NCBI GenBank assembly: GCA_002803225.1
Contig: NXFV01000893.1
Location: 1 to 20,567, forward strand
Direction of reading: 5' to 3'
DNA length: 20,567 nucleotides
DNA from: Gamarada debralockiae
Taxonomy: Eukaryota > Ascomycota > Leotiomycetes > Helotiales > Hyphodiscaceae
Made by a program: the position numbers and the translations under genes. The first letter of the stretch is position 1, and each line of letters starts with the position of its first letter. Shown in pieces: positions 1 through 8,942 of the stretch. The notes under the pieces are model-generated. The model made no database searches, was not told the DNA's origin, and worked only from the letters and a program-made list of their open reading frames with translations.

Positions 1-266
1 GTCAGATGGGGACGATTGATAATAGGTTGAGTTATATAAGGTTATTAGTGGGTCGTTAGAATATAATCGGAGGGTCATAATATATCTTTATTTTATAACT
101 AGAAACTAATCTTTGCCCTTTTCTAAGGATAGAGAACAAGGTACTTATATCTATAATGTTAGGCAAGTGATTATAGGGCGACGTTATATTACGCTTATAC
201 ATCGTATACAGCAATGGCCCAAATAGCCGTGCCCCCGTATATAACTCCTAACGTTACCTCCTGATA
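1..266 (-). repeat. Element 1 LTR (3' LTR in element orientation)
   Basis: This aligns without gaps to 8359-8624. By hand I count about 34 differences, all transitions. The end reads TGATA against TGACA in the other copy. The first T of the LTR lies just outside the window, so the target-site duplication on this side cannot be read. Confidence 0.93.
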
Positions 267-280
267 TAATACCTCTCCTA
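267..280 (-). other. Polypurine tract of element 1
   Basis: On the minus strand the bases immediately before the LTR read AGGAGAGG followed by TATTA. A purine run directly abutting the 3' LTR is where plus-strand DNA synthesis is primed in LTR elements. Its placement here, and not at the other LTR, supports minus orientation. Confidence 0.65.
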
Positions 281-1208
281 TATAATCTATCTTTAGAACG
301 CTATTAACTCTATATATAAAAGGAAGTAATTAGCCCTATAGAATCAATATAAAAGTAAGTACAAAAGAAAGTAATATATCAAGTAAATACAATGCTAAAA
401 AAATCCTAATTTATATATAATATAACGTATTAATATTATTAATCCCCTCTAGTAGAATTCGACTTATTACGCCTCTTAATTAAAAAAGACATACGATTAA
501 CTTGTGTATTTGTAATTAGAAGGAGGTATTTAAAAGTATAGAAGGGGCCTAGATATTAGCCCTCTAGTACCTTAGTAATAGTATTAACCTTAGTTAAGGA
601 GGCTACTAATATTAACCTTTAATATAGATTTAAGGTCTTAGTATATATACTAAGGTATATATAAGGGAGGCGAACGCTATAGCGAAGGTTATTTAGTTAT
701 TATAGTATTGTAAGGATAGGGGGGTATACAGATTAGAGCGATTGCCTATATATACCTTACTTCTTTAGAACCTTATAAATACTTTTAATTCTTTAGTATA
801 TAACTCTTAAAATTATTCTCTTTTATTTAAATAATTACTTCTTCCTTATATAAAAGTATTAAGGGCCCTTATATAAGGGTTATTATTATATACGCGATTG
901 TGCACACGAAAATTTCCAGAAGATTTATACTCTTAGGTATAATCGCAAATACTTCCCTAGATTAATAGTTTGCTTATTAGTTCTTTATTATAAGGCTAAT
1001 GTAACCATTTCGGGACTAGCGCTGTATTAATTGCAAAATCAATGATTCTTTGTTCCTAAGTATTTATATATTAGTTTTCAACTCTTTTAAAACCTTCTTT
1101 TAATAATATTAAAGATTTTTCTTTAAAGTTTAGTATAAAACTTTAGTTAATTTTTCTTTTTTAATTAAACTTTAATTAATTTTTATATCTTAACTTAACT
1201 GTACTTCT
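281..1208. other. AT-rich stretch with no recognisable gene
   Basis: Heavily RIP-mutated spacer between element 1's polypurine tract and the antisense frame. Stops are dense in all frames and I see no domain, RNA gene or clear repeat. The last ~30 bases (TTAAC followed by a pyrimidine-rich stretch and TTTTAG at 1216-1221) could be a fungal intron 3' end leading into the next feature. Confidence 0.5.
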
Positions 1209-2200
1209 GTGTCTCTTTTAGACAACTCCTATTATATTACTATTGACGAGATACCTCTTTTAGCTTACTATATACGATATATTAAGTATTATATAATCGA
1301 TCCTTCCTATATATATAATACCTATCTAGGTCTCTCTAATTATATATACTATACTAAAAATAATTCTTCTTATAATATAGTAAGTCTTTCTTAACTTCTT
1401 TATCTTTATCCTCTATAGCTTAAGCTTAGCTTATTAGTCTCTTTTTACTTTCTATTTACTTCCTTAGACGCGATACGTTCTTACTTTCTAATATAACTTA
1501 ATTATTTAGATTTTAATTTTAATTATTAAATAAGTCCGTTTTGTCTAGGCTACTATAATTAAGATAAAAGAATAGCTTACTAAGTAAGACAATCTTATTA
1601 ATAATAATTAAGATAAACTAGTCTAAGTATTTAGCAAATATATTACTATAAAGGGCAAAGAATTTGAGTCTAGTAAGAAGTTTGACTATATTAAAGATAA
1701 GTAAGATTTCGTCTTCTCCGATAATATACTAAAGGCTTACTAAGACCTTCTTTAAAAGACTTAGTAGTTAATCGACTTAATAGCTATAGCTAATAAGAAG
1801 ACTACTACTCCTAGTATATTTGCCTATAAGACTATATATTTAAAGGTTATATAAGAGATCTTACTAGAGCTTTATCGAACTAATAATATTTTTATTATTA
1901 TAATAAGTACTTTCTATTTATACCTTGTTTATTATACTAATATATTGTATAGAACTATCTTACTCTATTAGCTAATTAAGTATCCGTGCCTCTTAAAGAG
2001 AGAGTCCTTTAATACTTCTATTACGACTAAGTCTTTAAGTTTTAAGTTCCTTTATAGTTAAGTTTAGGTTTGTATTTAAGTAGTTTGGGTAGTAGGATTC
2101 TATAGGCTAATAATATATTTAGCGTTTGTTTTGTTTAAGATACCTTAGCTATAGTCTTATTAATACCTTATGAATAAAAGCTTTTCTAACTTTAAATTAA
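1209..2200 (+). pseudogene. Degenerate, apparently spliced gene antisense to element 1
   Basis: I do not recognise the family. A stop-free block of 61 codons (1209-1394) stands out in DNA where TAA/TAG are very frequent. At 1380 it meets GTAAGT, a consensus fungal 5' splice site. A plausible 3' site, TTTTGTCTAG, ends at 1548. Removing 1380-1548 (169 bp) joins the frames exactly in phase 0. The second exon from 1549 then reads through to about 2200 with only TAA/TAG interruptions, mostly where Gln is expected. It encodes a Lys/Gln/Asn-rich, probably helical segment followed by a more hydrophobic one. The first codon is GTG, so 1209 is not a secure start; TTTTAG at 1216-1221 may end an earlier intron. 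The 3' end is uncertain. It lies in the pol-to-LTR spacer on the strand opposite pol. It could be a captured host gene or an element-encoded antisense gene. Confidence 0.45.
1380..1548 (+). other. Putative spliceosomal intron in the antisense gene
   Basis: The 5' site is GTAAGT at 1380-1385 and the 3' AG is at 1547-1548 after a T-rich run. CTAAT/ACTTAAT-like candidates for the branch site lie about 45-60 bases upstream of the AG. A length of 169 bp is acceptable, if long, for a filamentous fungus. The intron falls between codons and reconciles two reading frames, which random splice-like motifs would do one time in three. Confidence 0.4.
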
Positions 2201-2581
2201 TATTATTAATTTAAAGTACGACTTTTCCCTTATTATTTACCTTAAAACCTAGGTATAATTCTTAATATTTAGCCTATATCTAACTAAAACTCTGCTTTAG
2301 TACTTCCTTTTACCCTTTATAAATCTTTCTAATCTATTAAATATCTAGCTAAAGATCCTTAATCTCTAGCTAATATCTAATTGAATTTAACTAAAATCTA
2401 TCTTAAAACCCCCTTTTGCCTTATACTAAGAGTCTAAATCTATTAAATATTTAGTTTAATATTTAAAATATCCCTCTTAAATACTTAATTCTTTAATCTA
2501 TACCCCTTTTATACTTATACTAATCTCTTTTAAAAACCTCCTTTTCTTATATATACCCTTAAATTTTGCCTTATACTACTA
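2201..2581. other. AT-rich spacer, no gene seen
   Basis: Low-complexity, T- and A-rich sequence with loosely repeated CTAATCTCTAGCTAA-like and TATTAAATATTTAG-like words. No coding signal can be supported on either strand. It separates the antisense frame from the 59-bp tandem repeat at the 3' end of pol. Confidence 0.4.
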
Positions 2582-2699
2582 TATAAGCCTTAATAAAAAC
2601 TAGTAAACCCTATAAGAGACTACTAAAAAAGAGTATCTTATATAAGTCTTAATAAAACCTAGTAAACCCTATAGGAAACTACTAAGAAAGAGTATCTTA
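2582..2699. repeat. Two-copy 59-bp tandem repeat
   Basis: Copy 1 (2582-2640) and copy 2 (2641-2699) share the same order of motifs, for example AGTAAACCCTATA and AAGAGTATCTTA. They differ by a few substitutions and one compensated shift. The repeat lies immediately downstream of the last chromodomain-associated codons of element 1 pol. Confidence 0.8.
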
Positions 2700-2814
2700 T
2701 TAGTTTATAGACTTATCTTTCTTTTTTCTAAGGCCTTCTATACTTCTTCGGAGTATTAATAGTATCTTTTTAGACCTTAGGCTTCTTCTTAGGGGATTTA
2801 TTTAAACTATAAAT

Positions 2815-2990
2815 ATTATAGTATTCCTCGATTAATTCCTTAGTATTCTTTAAGTAGGGGTAGGCTTTTAGCTAGGTATTATAATTGTCTAGCTAGTCTT
2901 TTTACTTAATTAAGTACTTGATTTCTCTCTTTCTTTATCTTTAGTTGTCTATAATTACTTCGACTTCCTATTTTTATTCTTTATTATTAT
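2815..2990 (-). other. Chromodomain coding segment at the C-terminus of element 1 integrase
   Basis: The translation reads EVEVIIDN, then a basic stretch, IKYLIK, a stop where Trp is expected, KD-stop-LDNYNT-stop, and LKAYPYLKNTKELIEEYY. The spacing of the aromatic/Trp positions (now TAG) and the LKN-KELIEEY end match the chromodomain fold that binds methylated histone H3 in chromoviruses and directs insertion into heterochromatin. Fit to the family is by pattern recognition, not by search. Confidence 0.8.
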
Positions 2991-4591
2991 TTATAAGCTT
3001 AGGCTATTCTCCTTTACTATATAATCTAGGTTTACTACTCTTTCTTATATAATACTCTTTTAGTAACAAAATATTAAAAATATTATATAATTAGTTATAT
3101 ATACTTAAAAGCTTAAGCTTATATATAAATTCTCTAATATATTTTTATAACCTAAAAGGGGCTAATGAATTTAAGTGCTAGTTTACTGATTTTAAAGTAA
3201 ATATTCTTTATTAATAGTAGTACCTATTTATCGAATATAAAGTACTTATTAATATAGTTTTTATTATAGTATTTCTTTGAATTCCTTTGTATATAATCTT
3301 AAATTTCTTATAACTTTATTCTTATTTCCTTAAGAGTTTTTATATACTAGCAAGCTATTAGTACCTCCTTAATAACCTTATCCTTAGAGTCTATATTAGT
3401 CTAAAGTAAAGAGAAATAGAATCTATATATAATATAAAATAGGGTATTACTAAGTATAGTATACTTAGAATTATTATATATAAACTCTGTAAAGAGGAGT
3501 TTCCTAACCTAATTAGTTCTTTACTAGTTATAATAACTTTAAAGGTACTATTCTAAAGTTTAATTTTACTTTTCCGTTTAGCTATTAATTTATAGATAGT
3601 AAGTAGTACTTAAATAGCAGTTAATATATAAGTAGTAGTAAAATATAAACTAGAATTAACTTGTAAATACTATATCTTAATCGGAAACTATTCTATTAAG
3701 TATTCTAAATAAAGAAAAGATACTTTACTATATCCTTTTTATAAGCTATAGTACTATAATAGTTTTGTGATAAGGAATATATTAAGATATTTTCAAATAT
3801 ATATCTATAATAACTAAATAGTAATTAAAGCTAAAGTCTTTTTACTTGTCTTTATAGGCTAGGAGCCTTATAATAAAGTCTATAGATATTTCTTTCTATA
3901 GCCCTTTTAGTCGAGATAAGCTTTATAATAAACTATATAGCCTTTGTCTAGGTACCTTAACCCTTTAATAGATATTATATTCTCGGATATACATCCGGAT
4001 ATCTTCTTTTATATTCTTTTAATAGTAGGTATACTAGAGTATCTCTAGTGTTTTATTACTGCCAAAATAGCCTACTAAGGGATTATTATAGTAGAGTTTT
4101 AATAACTCTTATTAAGTAGCAATATCGTTAGAGATATATAATATACTCTTCTAGTAAAGTAGGTTATTAGCCTCCCTCTATTATATTAGTCTATCTGTAT
4201 CCTACTTACCTAGTTATAACTGTCTTAAACGATCGTTATAGATATCTTGGGTCTAAAGATAACGGATTACGTTTAATATTACCTCTTACCTTAATATATA
4301 TATAGTAGCCCCCGACGATATAACTAATAGCTACTTCTTAGGTATAAGATATTTATAACTATCTAGGCCCCTAATAAACGGGTATTTACTAGTCGTTAGA
4401 ATTATACTAATAGAACCTACTTTAGCAGAACTCGCGGAAGGATCTAGGTAGTTCTTAGCTACTTAAATGTTATATCTCCCCTAGTATTTATATACTAAGT
4501 ATACCTATTTATTTTCTATTACTTTATTGCTATAGAAAAACTAGTACTTAGACCTTAGAGCCTAGTTATTTGTAGTTACGAGTATACCTAT

Positions 4592-4797
4592 ACTATTCTA
4601 GTACTTTAGCGTAAGAGGTTCCTTTTCTAGACTTATATATAAGTATATATCTAACCCTCCTAGTATAAGAGGTTCCTTTTCTAGGCTAAGACTATAGTCT
4701 CGATCTAACCTTCTATACTATTCTAGTTCTTGTATACTATTCTAGTATACTAATATAGGAGGTTCCTTTTCCGGACACTCTATATCTAACCCTCCTT
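4592..4797 (-). repeat. Three imperfect repeats in the RNase H-integrase linker of element 1
   Basis: The plus-strand word AAGAGGTTCCTTTTCTAG recurs near 4612 and 4667 and, altered, near 4756. Each copy is followed 20-30 bases later by ATCTAACC(C/T)TC. On the coding (minus) strand each unit gives a short peptide of the type LEKEPL preceded or followed by GLDI/RLD, in frame with pol. This is therefore a coding minisatellite in a linker rather than a regulatory repeat. Confidence 0.7.
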
Positions 4798-6894
4798 TGT
4801 CCTTTATCTACTATACTATAAAGCTCCCTTTAAGCTTATTCTAAAATATTAGTAATTATATAATATCTTATAGTCTATTAGATTTTTTATAATCCGGTCT
4901 CTAGCTTAGACTATTAGTAGGGTTAGCGGTACCTTTTTAATAGTAGATTTTGAAATTATAACCCGCTAGATATATCGCCTATCGTGCTTAGTATTATTTA
5001 AGATACTTAGTATTTATAAAATATCGAAGATTATTATAGTCTATAACTACCTCTGTAGTATATCGGGACTCTTTTAAGTATTACCTTTACTCCTTGAAAT
5101 ACTCTATAATAACTAGTAGTTCTTAGTTATAGGTAATATAATTCCTTTTTGCTGCCAAAAGTTTTCGGGACTAAAATACAATAGGGTACTAATGTCTTTT
5201 AGTACTGTTAGGGTCGCTGACCTGTTGCAATAGAGTTCCTGTAACAGCCTTAGTCGATGTATTTGTCTTAACTTAATACAGTTTATTTAAATTAAAATAA
5301 ATAAGGAGAGGAGCTTCTTAAAAGTATACTTTAAGCCTTTAAAAGCTCTTCTTAGCTATATTAGTCTATTTAAATAGCCCTGATTTCTTACCTTTTTTTA
5401 TACTAATAAGTTTATTGGTTATACTACTAGTAATATATGAATACCTTACGATAAAGCGTTAATAGAAATTCGTAAATCCCAGAAATACTTAAATTTCTCG
5501 AAATAATTTAAGTATTAGCTATTAAGTCATAGACTTAACCTTTACTAGGTTAATAATAACTCCCTTAGTTGTAATAATAAACCTAAGGAATTCGATCTTA
5601 TTGACGCCGAACTTATACTTAGACCTTTTTGCATATAGCTTATATTTATATAACTATTCGAGTACCCTTAGTATATACTCCTTGTGGTTCTTGTCTTCCT
5701 TAGAATAGATAAAGATATTATCTAAGTAGACTACGATAAAATTATTAAGTAATTTAGCTATAGTATAATTAATATATAACTGAAAAGTTGCAAAAGTATT
5801 AGTTAACCCAAAAGATAAGACCTAGTACTTAAAATGTCTATAACAGGTATAAAAAGCTGTTTTCTAAATATCTTCTTCTTTAATATAAATATAGTAATAG
5901 GTATCCTTAAGGTCTAGTTTTATAAATATAATAGTACCTATTAAGTAGTCTAAAGTCTTGTTAATAAGAGGTAATAGATATTGATTCTTAATAGTGACTT
6001 TGTTCAGTTTATAATAATTTATATACAAATATAAGCTACTATCCTTTTTTAGTATAAAGAGGATAAGGGTATTTACTAGGCTAATAGAGTATCTAATTTA
6101 TCCCTTCTTAAGTGTATCTTTAATATAATTATAGAGTACTTTAAGTTAAGGCCCTAATAAATTATATAAAGGGCTAAAAGGTAGTAGTCTAGTTATTTTA
6201 ATAGTATATTCGAAACCCCTTTAATTAGGGAGCTTAGTAGCCTCCTTTATATTAAAGACGTTCTTGAATTTCGATATATAAGTAAGTAAGTTAGTAGATA
6301 CCTTAGTAGTACTACTAATAAAAGATCTAGAAGTAGAAAAATAAAAGCTTTCGCTAATATACTAGTATGTTAACTAGTTTTATAGGTAATTATATTACTT
6401 TTTTAAAATAAAGAGAGCTATAGGGATAATTTTTAAATTCTCTTTTAAGGTAATATTAAAACTCTTTATATTTAATAGCTTAATGGAGGTTTCTTATAGG
6501 TCTATATAAGCCTACTAACTAAGCTTAAAGTTATAGTACCTGTACTCTTAATCTTAAAGGTATAATATACTAAAAACTATAAGGTAGTCCTTAATATTAG
6601 TAGTATAAAAAACCTATATTAATAACTTAATTTTCTCTAAGCTATCTCTAACTTTATAATTTACTTTATATACTTAGTAGAAGATAAATAGCTAGTTATT
6701 AAAGATAAGGAATATTTCTTGTGTATCTTTCGGGATTAAGCTAGCCTTCTTTATAATACTAGGCTAGATAAAGTTCGAGCTTATACTACTATTTATTATT
6801 CCCTATTAATAATAACCTAGCCCCTTAATATTAGGCTAATAGAGGGTAGTATAAATATTAATATATCTTATTAATATATTAAGTCCGTTAATGC

Positions 6895-8283
6895 TTAAGA
6901 CTTAATTACTTCTTTTCTTAAATCTTTCTTAATAGTATAAGCTCCTTTTAGTTTAATACTAAGTACCTTGTCTTTTTACTATTTTAACTAAATATTATAC
7001 TTCTTATATTTTATATCTCTAGAGTAATGTCTTAGTTTGTTATAGGTCTAGTATATAGGACTACTAGACGTATTCTAGGTAGACTTCTACTTATTTCCGC
7101 TACTAGTATTATTATTATTCCCCCCTTTACTACCTCTAGCTCTTTCCTTCTGTAAATTCTCTTTTTGCTTATAGTAAGAGCTTGAGTTAGTACTTCTACT
7201 ATAATTATTAAAACCCTTAGGTTTTAACCTAAAGCTCTTATCTTTAGGCGTACTATAATTCAATAAATCCTTATTAGAACTTCGACTATTATCTTTATTC
7301 TTAAATAAGAGATATTCTGCTCTAATAGCTATTAAGATCTACTTAAAAAGAGTACTAAGGGCCTCTTAATAGGCTATTTAATCCTAGATCTCTGATTTAA
7401 TAGTAACTTCTAAGGTTTAAATATGATCTACTTTATTTGCAGCTCCTAATTTAAATTTAAGAGTATAAAAGTATATTAATAACCTGTTAACTATCTTATT
7501 AGGTTATTACTTTAGAGAATATATACTCTTAAAAGCCTTTTGTTTTTATATAGTAGAGTTAATAATAAAATTATAAAAGAAAGTCTTAAATAGTTCCTAT
7601 TATAAGACAGAAGTTAAGATATAGGTCGCTTTCTTTATATACTAAAGCTTTTATAGTTCCTCTCAAAGGAGAATAGTAATAGTAAGTACTCTTTTACTGT
7701 GTTAGTAGTATATATATAGCTAAAGTTCGAAAATAGTCTCTTAAATATCAAAGAAGATCCAATACTTATTAAGATTCTTATTATAATATTCACTTAAATT
7801 ATAGGTTTAAATACTCTTTTTAGTATCTTAAAGCTGTTTTAGCTTGATTACTAATAAGTCTAGGTAAATTTTATTCTTATTATTTTCGTTTGTCTTAATA
7901 ATTTAAGCTATTTATAAACGGGACCTTTAAAGACCCTTAAGGAAAGTATTTATCTCCTTTTAAGCTTAATTATACTATAATACTAATTTATTAGAACTCG
8001 GACTCCTTACCTGTAATTCCCTTTATAAATTCCTTTACTCTTCCTCTAACTATTATATTTCCTTTTACTATTATAGTTCTTTATTCTTGCTCTTTAGGCA
8101 AGTAATAATTTGTTTACTAGTTTTAATATAATATTAAGGGCTTTAAGCCCTTCTAGTAGATTTATAGCGGCCTTCTAGACCTAGTCTACTAAGGAGCTTA
8201 AGATTTTGACTAGTATATTAGGTAGAGCGATAAGCTCTAGTTTATAAACTCTTTACTCGACTATTAGTATTACCACGAGTCAT
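6895..8283 (-). pseudogene. gag: Element 1 gag (capsid/nucleocapsid)
   Basis: One uninterrupted phase of about 460 codons from an ATG at 8283-8281 (MTRGNTNS...) to a TAA near 6895. It is broken only by TAA/TAG codons and a single TGA. The N-terminal third is rich in Lys, Glu and Gln with heptad-like Leu spacing (around 8010-8110), probably a coiled coil. The centre is a helical capsid-like region. A Ser/Asn/Gly-rich stretch (GGNNNNTSSGN) then precedes a nucleocapsid knuckle around 7000-7060. There the CX2CX4H spacing is kept with both Cys codons changed to TAT/TAC, and the sequence ends RHYSRD. Gag would form the virus-like particle. Pol follows one base back, the usual -1 arrangement, though an indel is not excluded. 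Loss of function is certain from the stops. Confidence 0.85.
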
Positions 8284-8339
8284 AGAGAAACTATTTTCTA
8301 ACTATACTAATATAATATAAAACGGACTATCTCCCTAAG

Positions 8340-8357
8340 AGGGCAGAGAGATTAGAA
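8340..8357 (-). other. Primer-binding-site position of element 1
   Basis: Directly inside the right LTR the minus strand reads TTCTAATCTCTCTGCCC. Reading AA as RIP-converted GG gives a TGG-initial site two to three bases after the LTR, as expected for tRNA priming. I cannot name the tRNA. Confidence 0.45.
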
Positions 8358-8624
8358 TATTAAATGGGGACGATTAATAATAGGTTGAGTCACGTAAGGT
8401 TATTAGTAGGTCGTTAGAATATAATTAGAGGGTCATAATATATTTTTATTTTATAACTAGAAACTAATCTCTACTCTTTTCTAAGGATAGAGAATAGAGT
8501 ACTTATATCTATAATATTAGGCAGGTGATTATAGGGCGATGTTATATTGCGCTTATGCGTCGCATGCAGTAATGGCCCAAATGGCCGTGCCCCCGCACGT
8601 GACTCCCAACGTCACCTCCTGACA
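8358..8624 (-). repeat. Element 1 LTR (5' LTR in element orientation)
   Basis: 267 bp. It starts TATTAAATGGGG, a transition-only variant of the TGTCAGATGGGG start of the other LTR, and ends TGACA. Its last ~80 bases keep more C and G (GCACGTGACTCCCAACGTCACC) than the left copy, so the two LTRs were mutated independently. Confidence 0.93.
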
Positions 8625-8942
8625 GATTCTCAATACAAACGCGTATTTACTTATTCCTTTAGGTCTTATCTAGTATAGCTATTATATAATCTAAAGCTTA
8701 TCTATAATATCTAGGAGGATAGTAAATATCCCCACCAGAAGTTTAATTAGACTTCTAAAGAGTTAGTCTTACGTAAAGCTAACTATCCGACCTTTTAGTG
8801 ACTACCTACTCGTAGAGTATAGCCGTTACGTCTTCTTTTACGTGGTTATAGTATAAGAAGGTTATTACTTGCTAGATAGACAAGCTGTTAGTACAAAACC
8901 CCCTAATTAATAAATACTATAAATAGTAATACAGGTCCTAGT
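8625..8942 (+). other. Leader or 5' part of element 2, no clear gene
   Basis: RIP-mutated sequence directly after element 1's LTR. No long frame or motif is convincing. It probably holds the leader or the very start of gag of element 2. The GATTC at 8625-8629 should contain one copy of element 1's target-site duplication. Confidence 0.4.

Larger units (their letters stand above)
2713..6930 (-). pseudogene. pol: Element 1 pol: protease, RT, RNase H, integrase, chromodomain
   Basis: Minus-strand polyprotein remnant for reverse transcription and integration. In order: a retropepsin-like site reading NSSISSNF near 6793 (DSG expected, Asp now Asn); RT with FIVVYLDNIFIYSK around 5739-5695 (YLDD expected); RNase H roughly 4860-5290; a linker with repeats; an integrase HHCC zinc region (GYFGSNKTLEIL near 4060, with the His and Cys codons turned to Tyr); and an integrase core starting EISIDFI near 3886, with its second Asp in VSDQD-type context at 3682. 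The chromodomain (about 2815-2990) ends LKNTKELIEEYY. Protease, RT and integrase share one frame. The chromodomain is in another, so at least one indel lies between about 3400 and 2990. The Lys-rich tail contains SPKKKPKV. Dozens of TAA/TAG codons make it non-functional. The 5' limit is approximate: pol lies one base back from gag. Confidence 0.9.
1..8624 (-). mobile_element. Element 1: RIP-degenerate Ty3/gypsy chromodomain LTR retrotransposon, near full length
   Basis: Two 266-267 bp LTRs in direct orientation bound the element. The window begins one base inside the left copy, so the terminal T of TGTCA is missing; the right copy ends in TGACA. All recognisable coding sequence reads on the minus strand in the order gag, protease, reverse transcriptase, RNase H, integrase, chromodomain. 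That order (integrase after RT) defines Ty3/gypsy, and the C-terminal chromodomain points to the chromovirus branch. A primer-binding-like site adjoins the right LTR and a polypurine tract adjoins the left one, agreeing with minus orientation. At 8.6 kb it is longer than a usual chromovirus; the surplus is the ~2.4 kb between pol and the left LTR. Every domain carries TAA/TAG stops, so it is non-autonomous. Confidence 0.93.

Noticed and set aside
1..8624. Mitochondrial or plastid origin for the AT-rich half
   Set aside because: The AT richness is explained by RIP of a chromodomain gypsy element with LTRs; no organellar genes, tRNAs or rRNA are seen.
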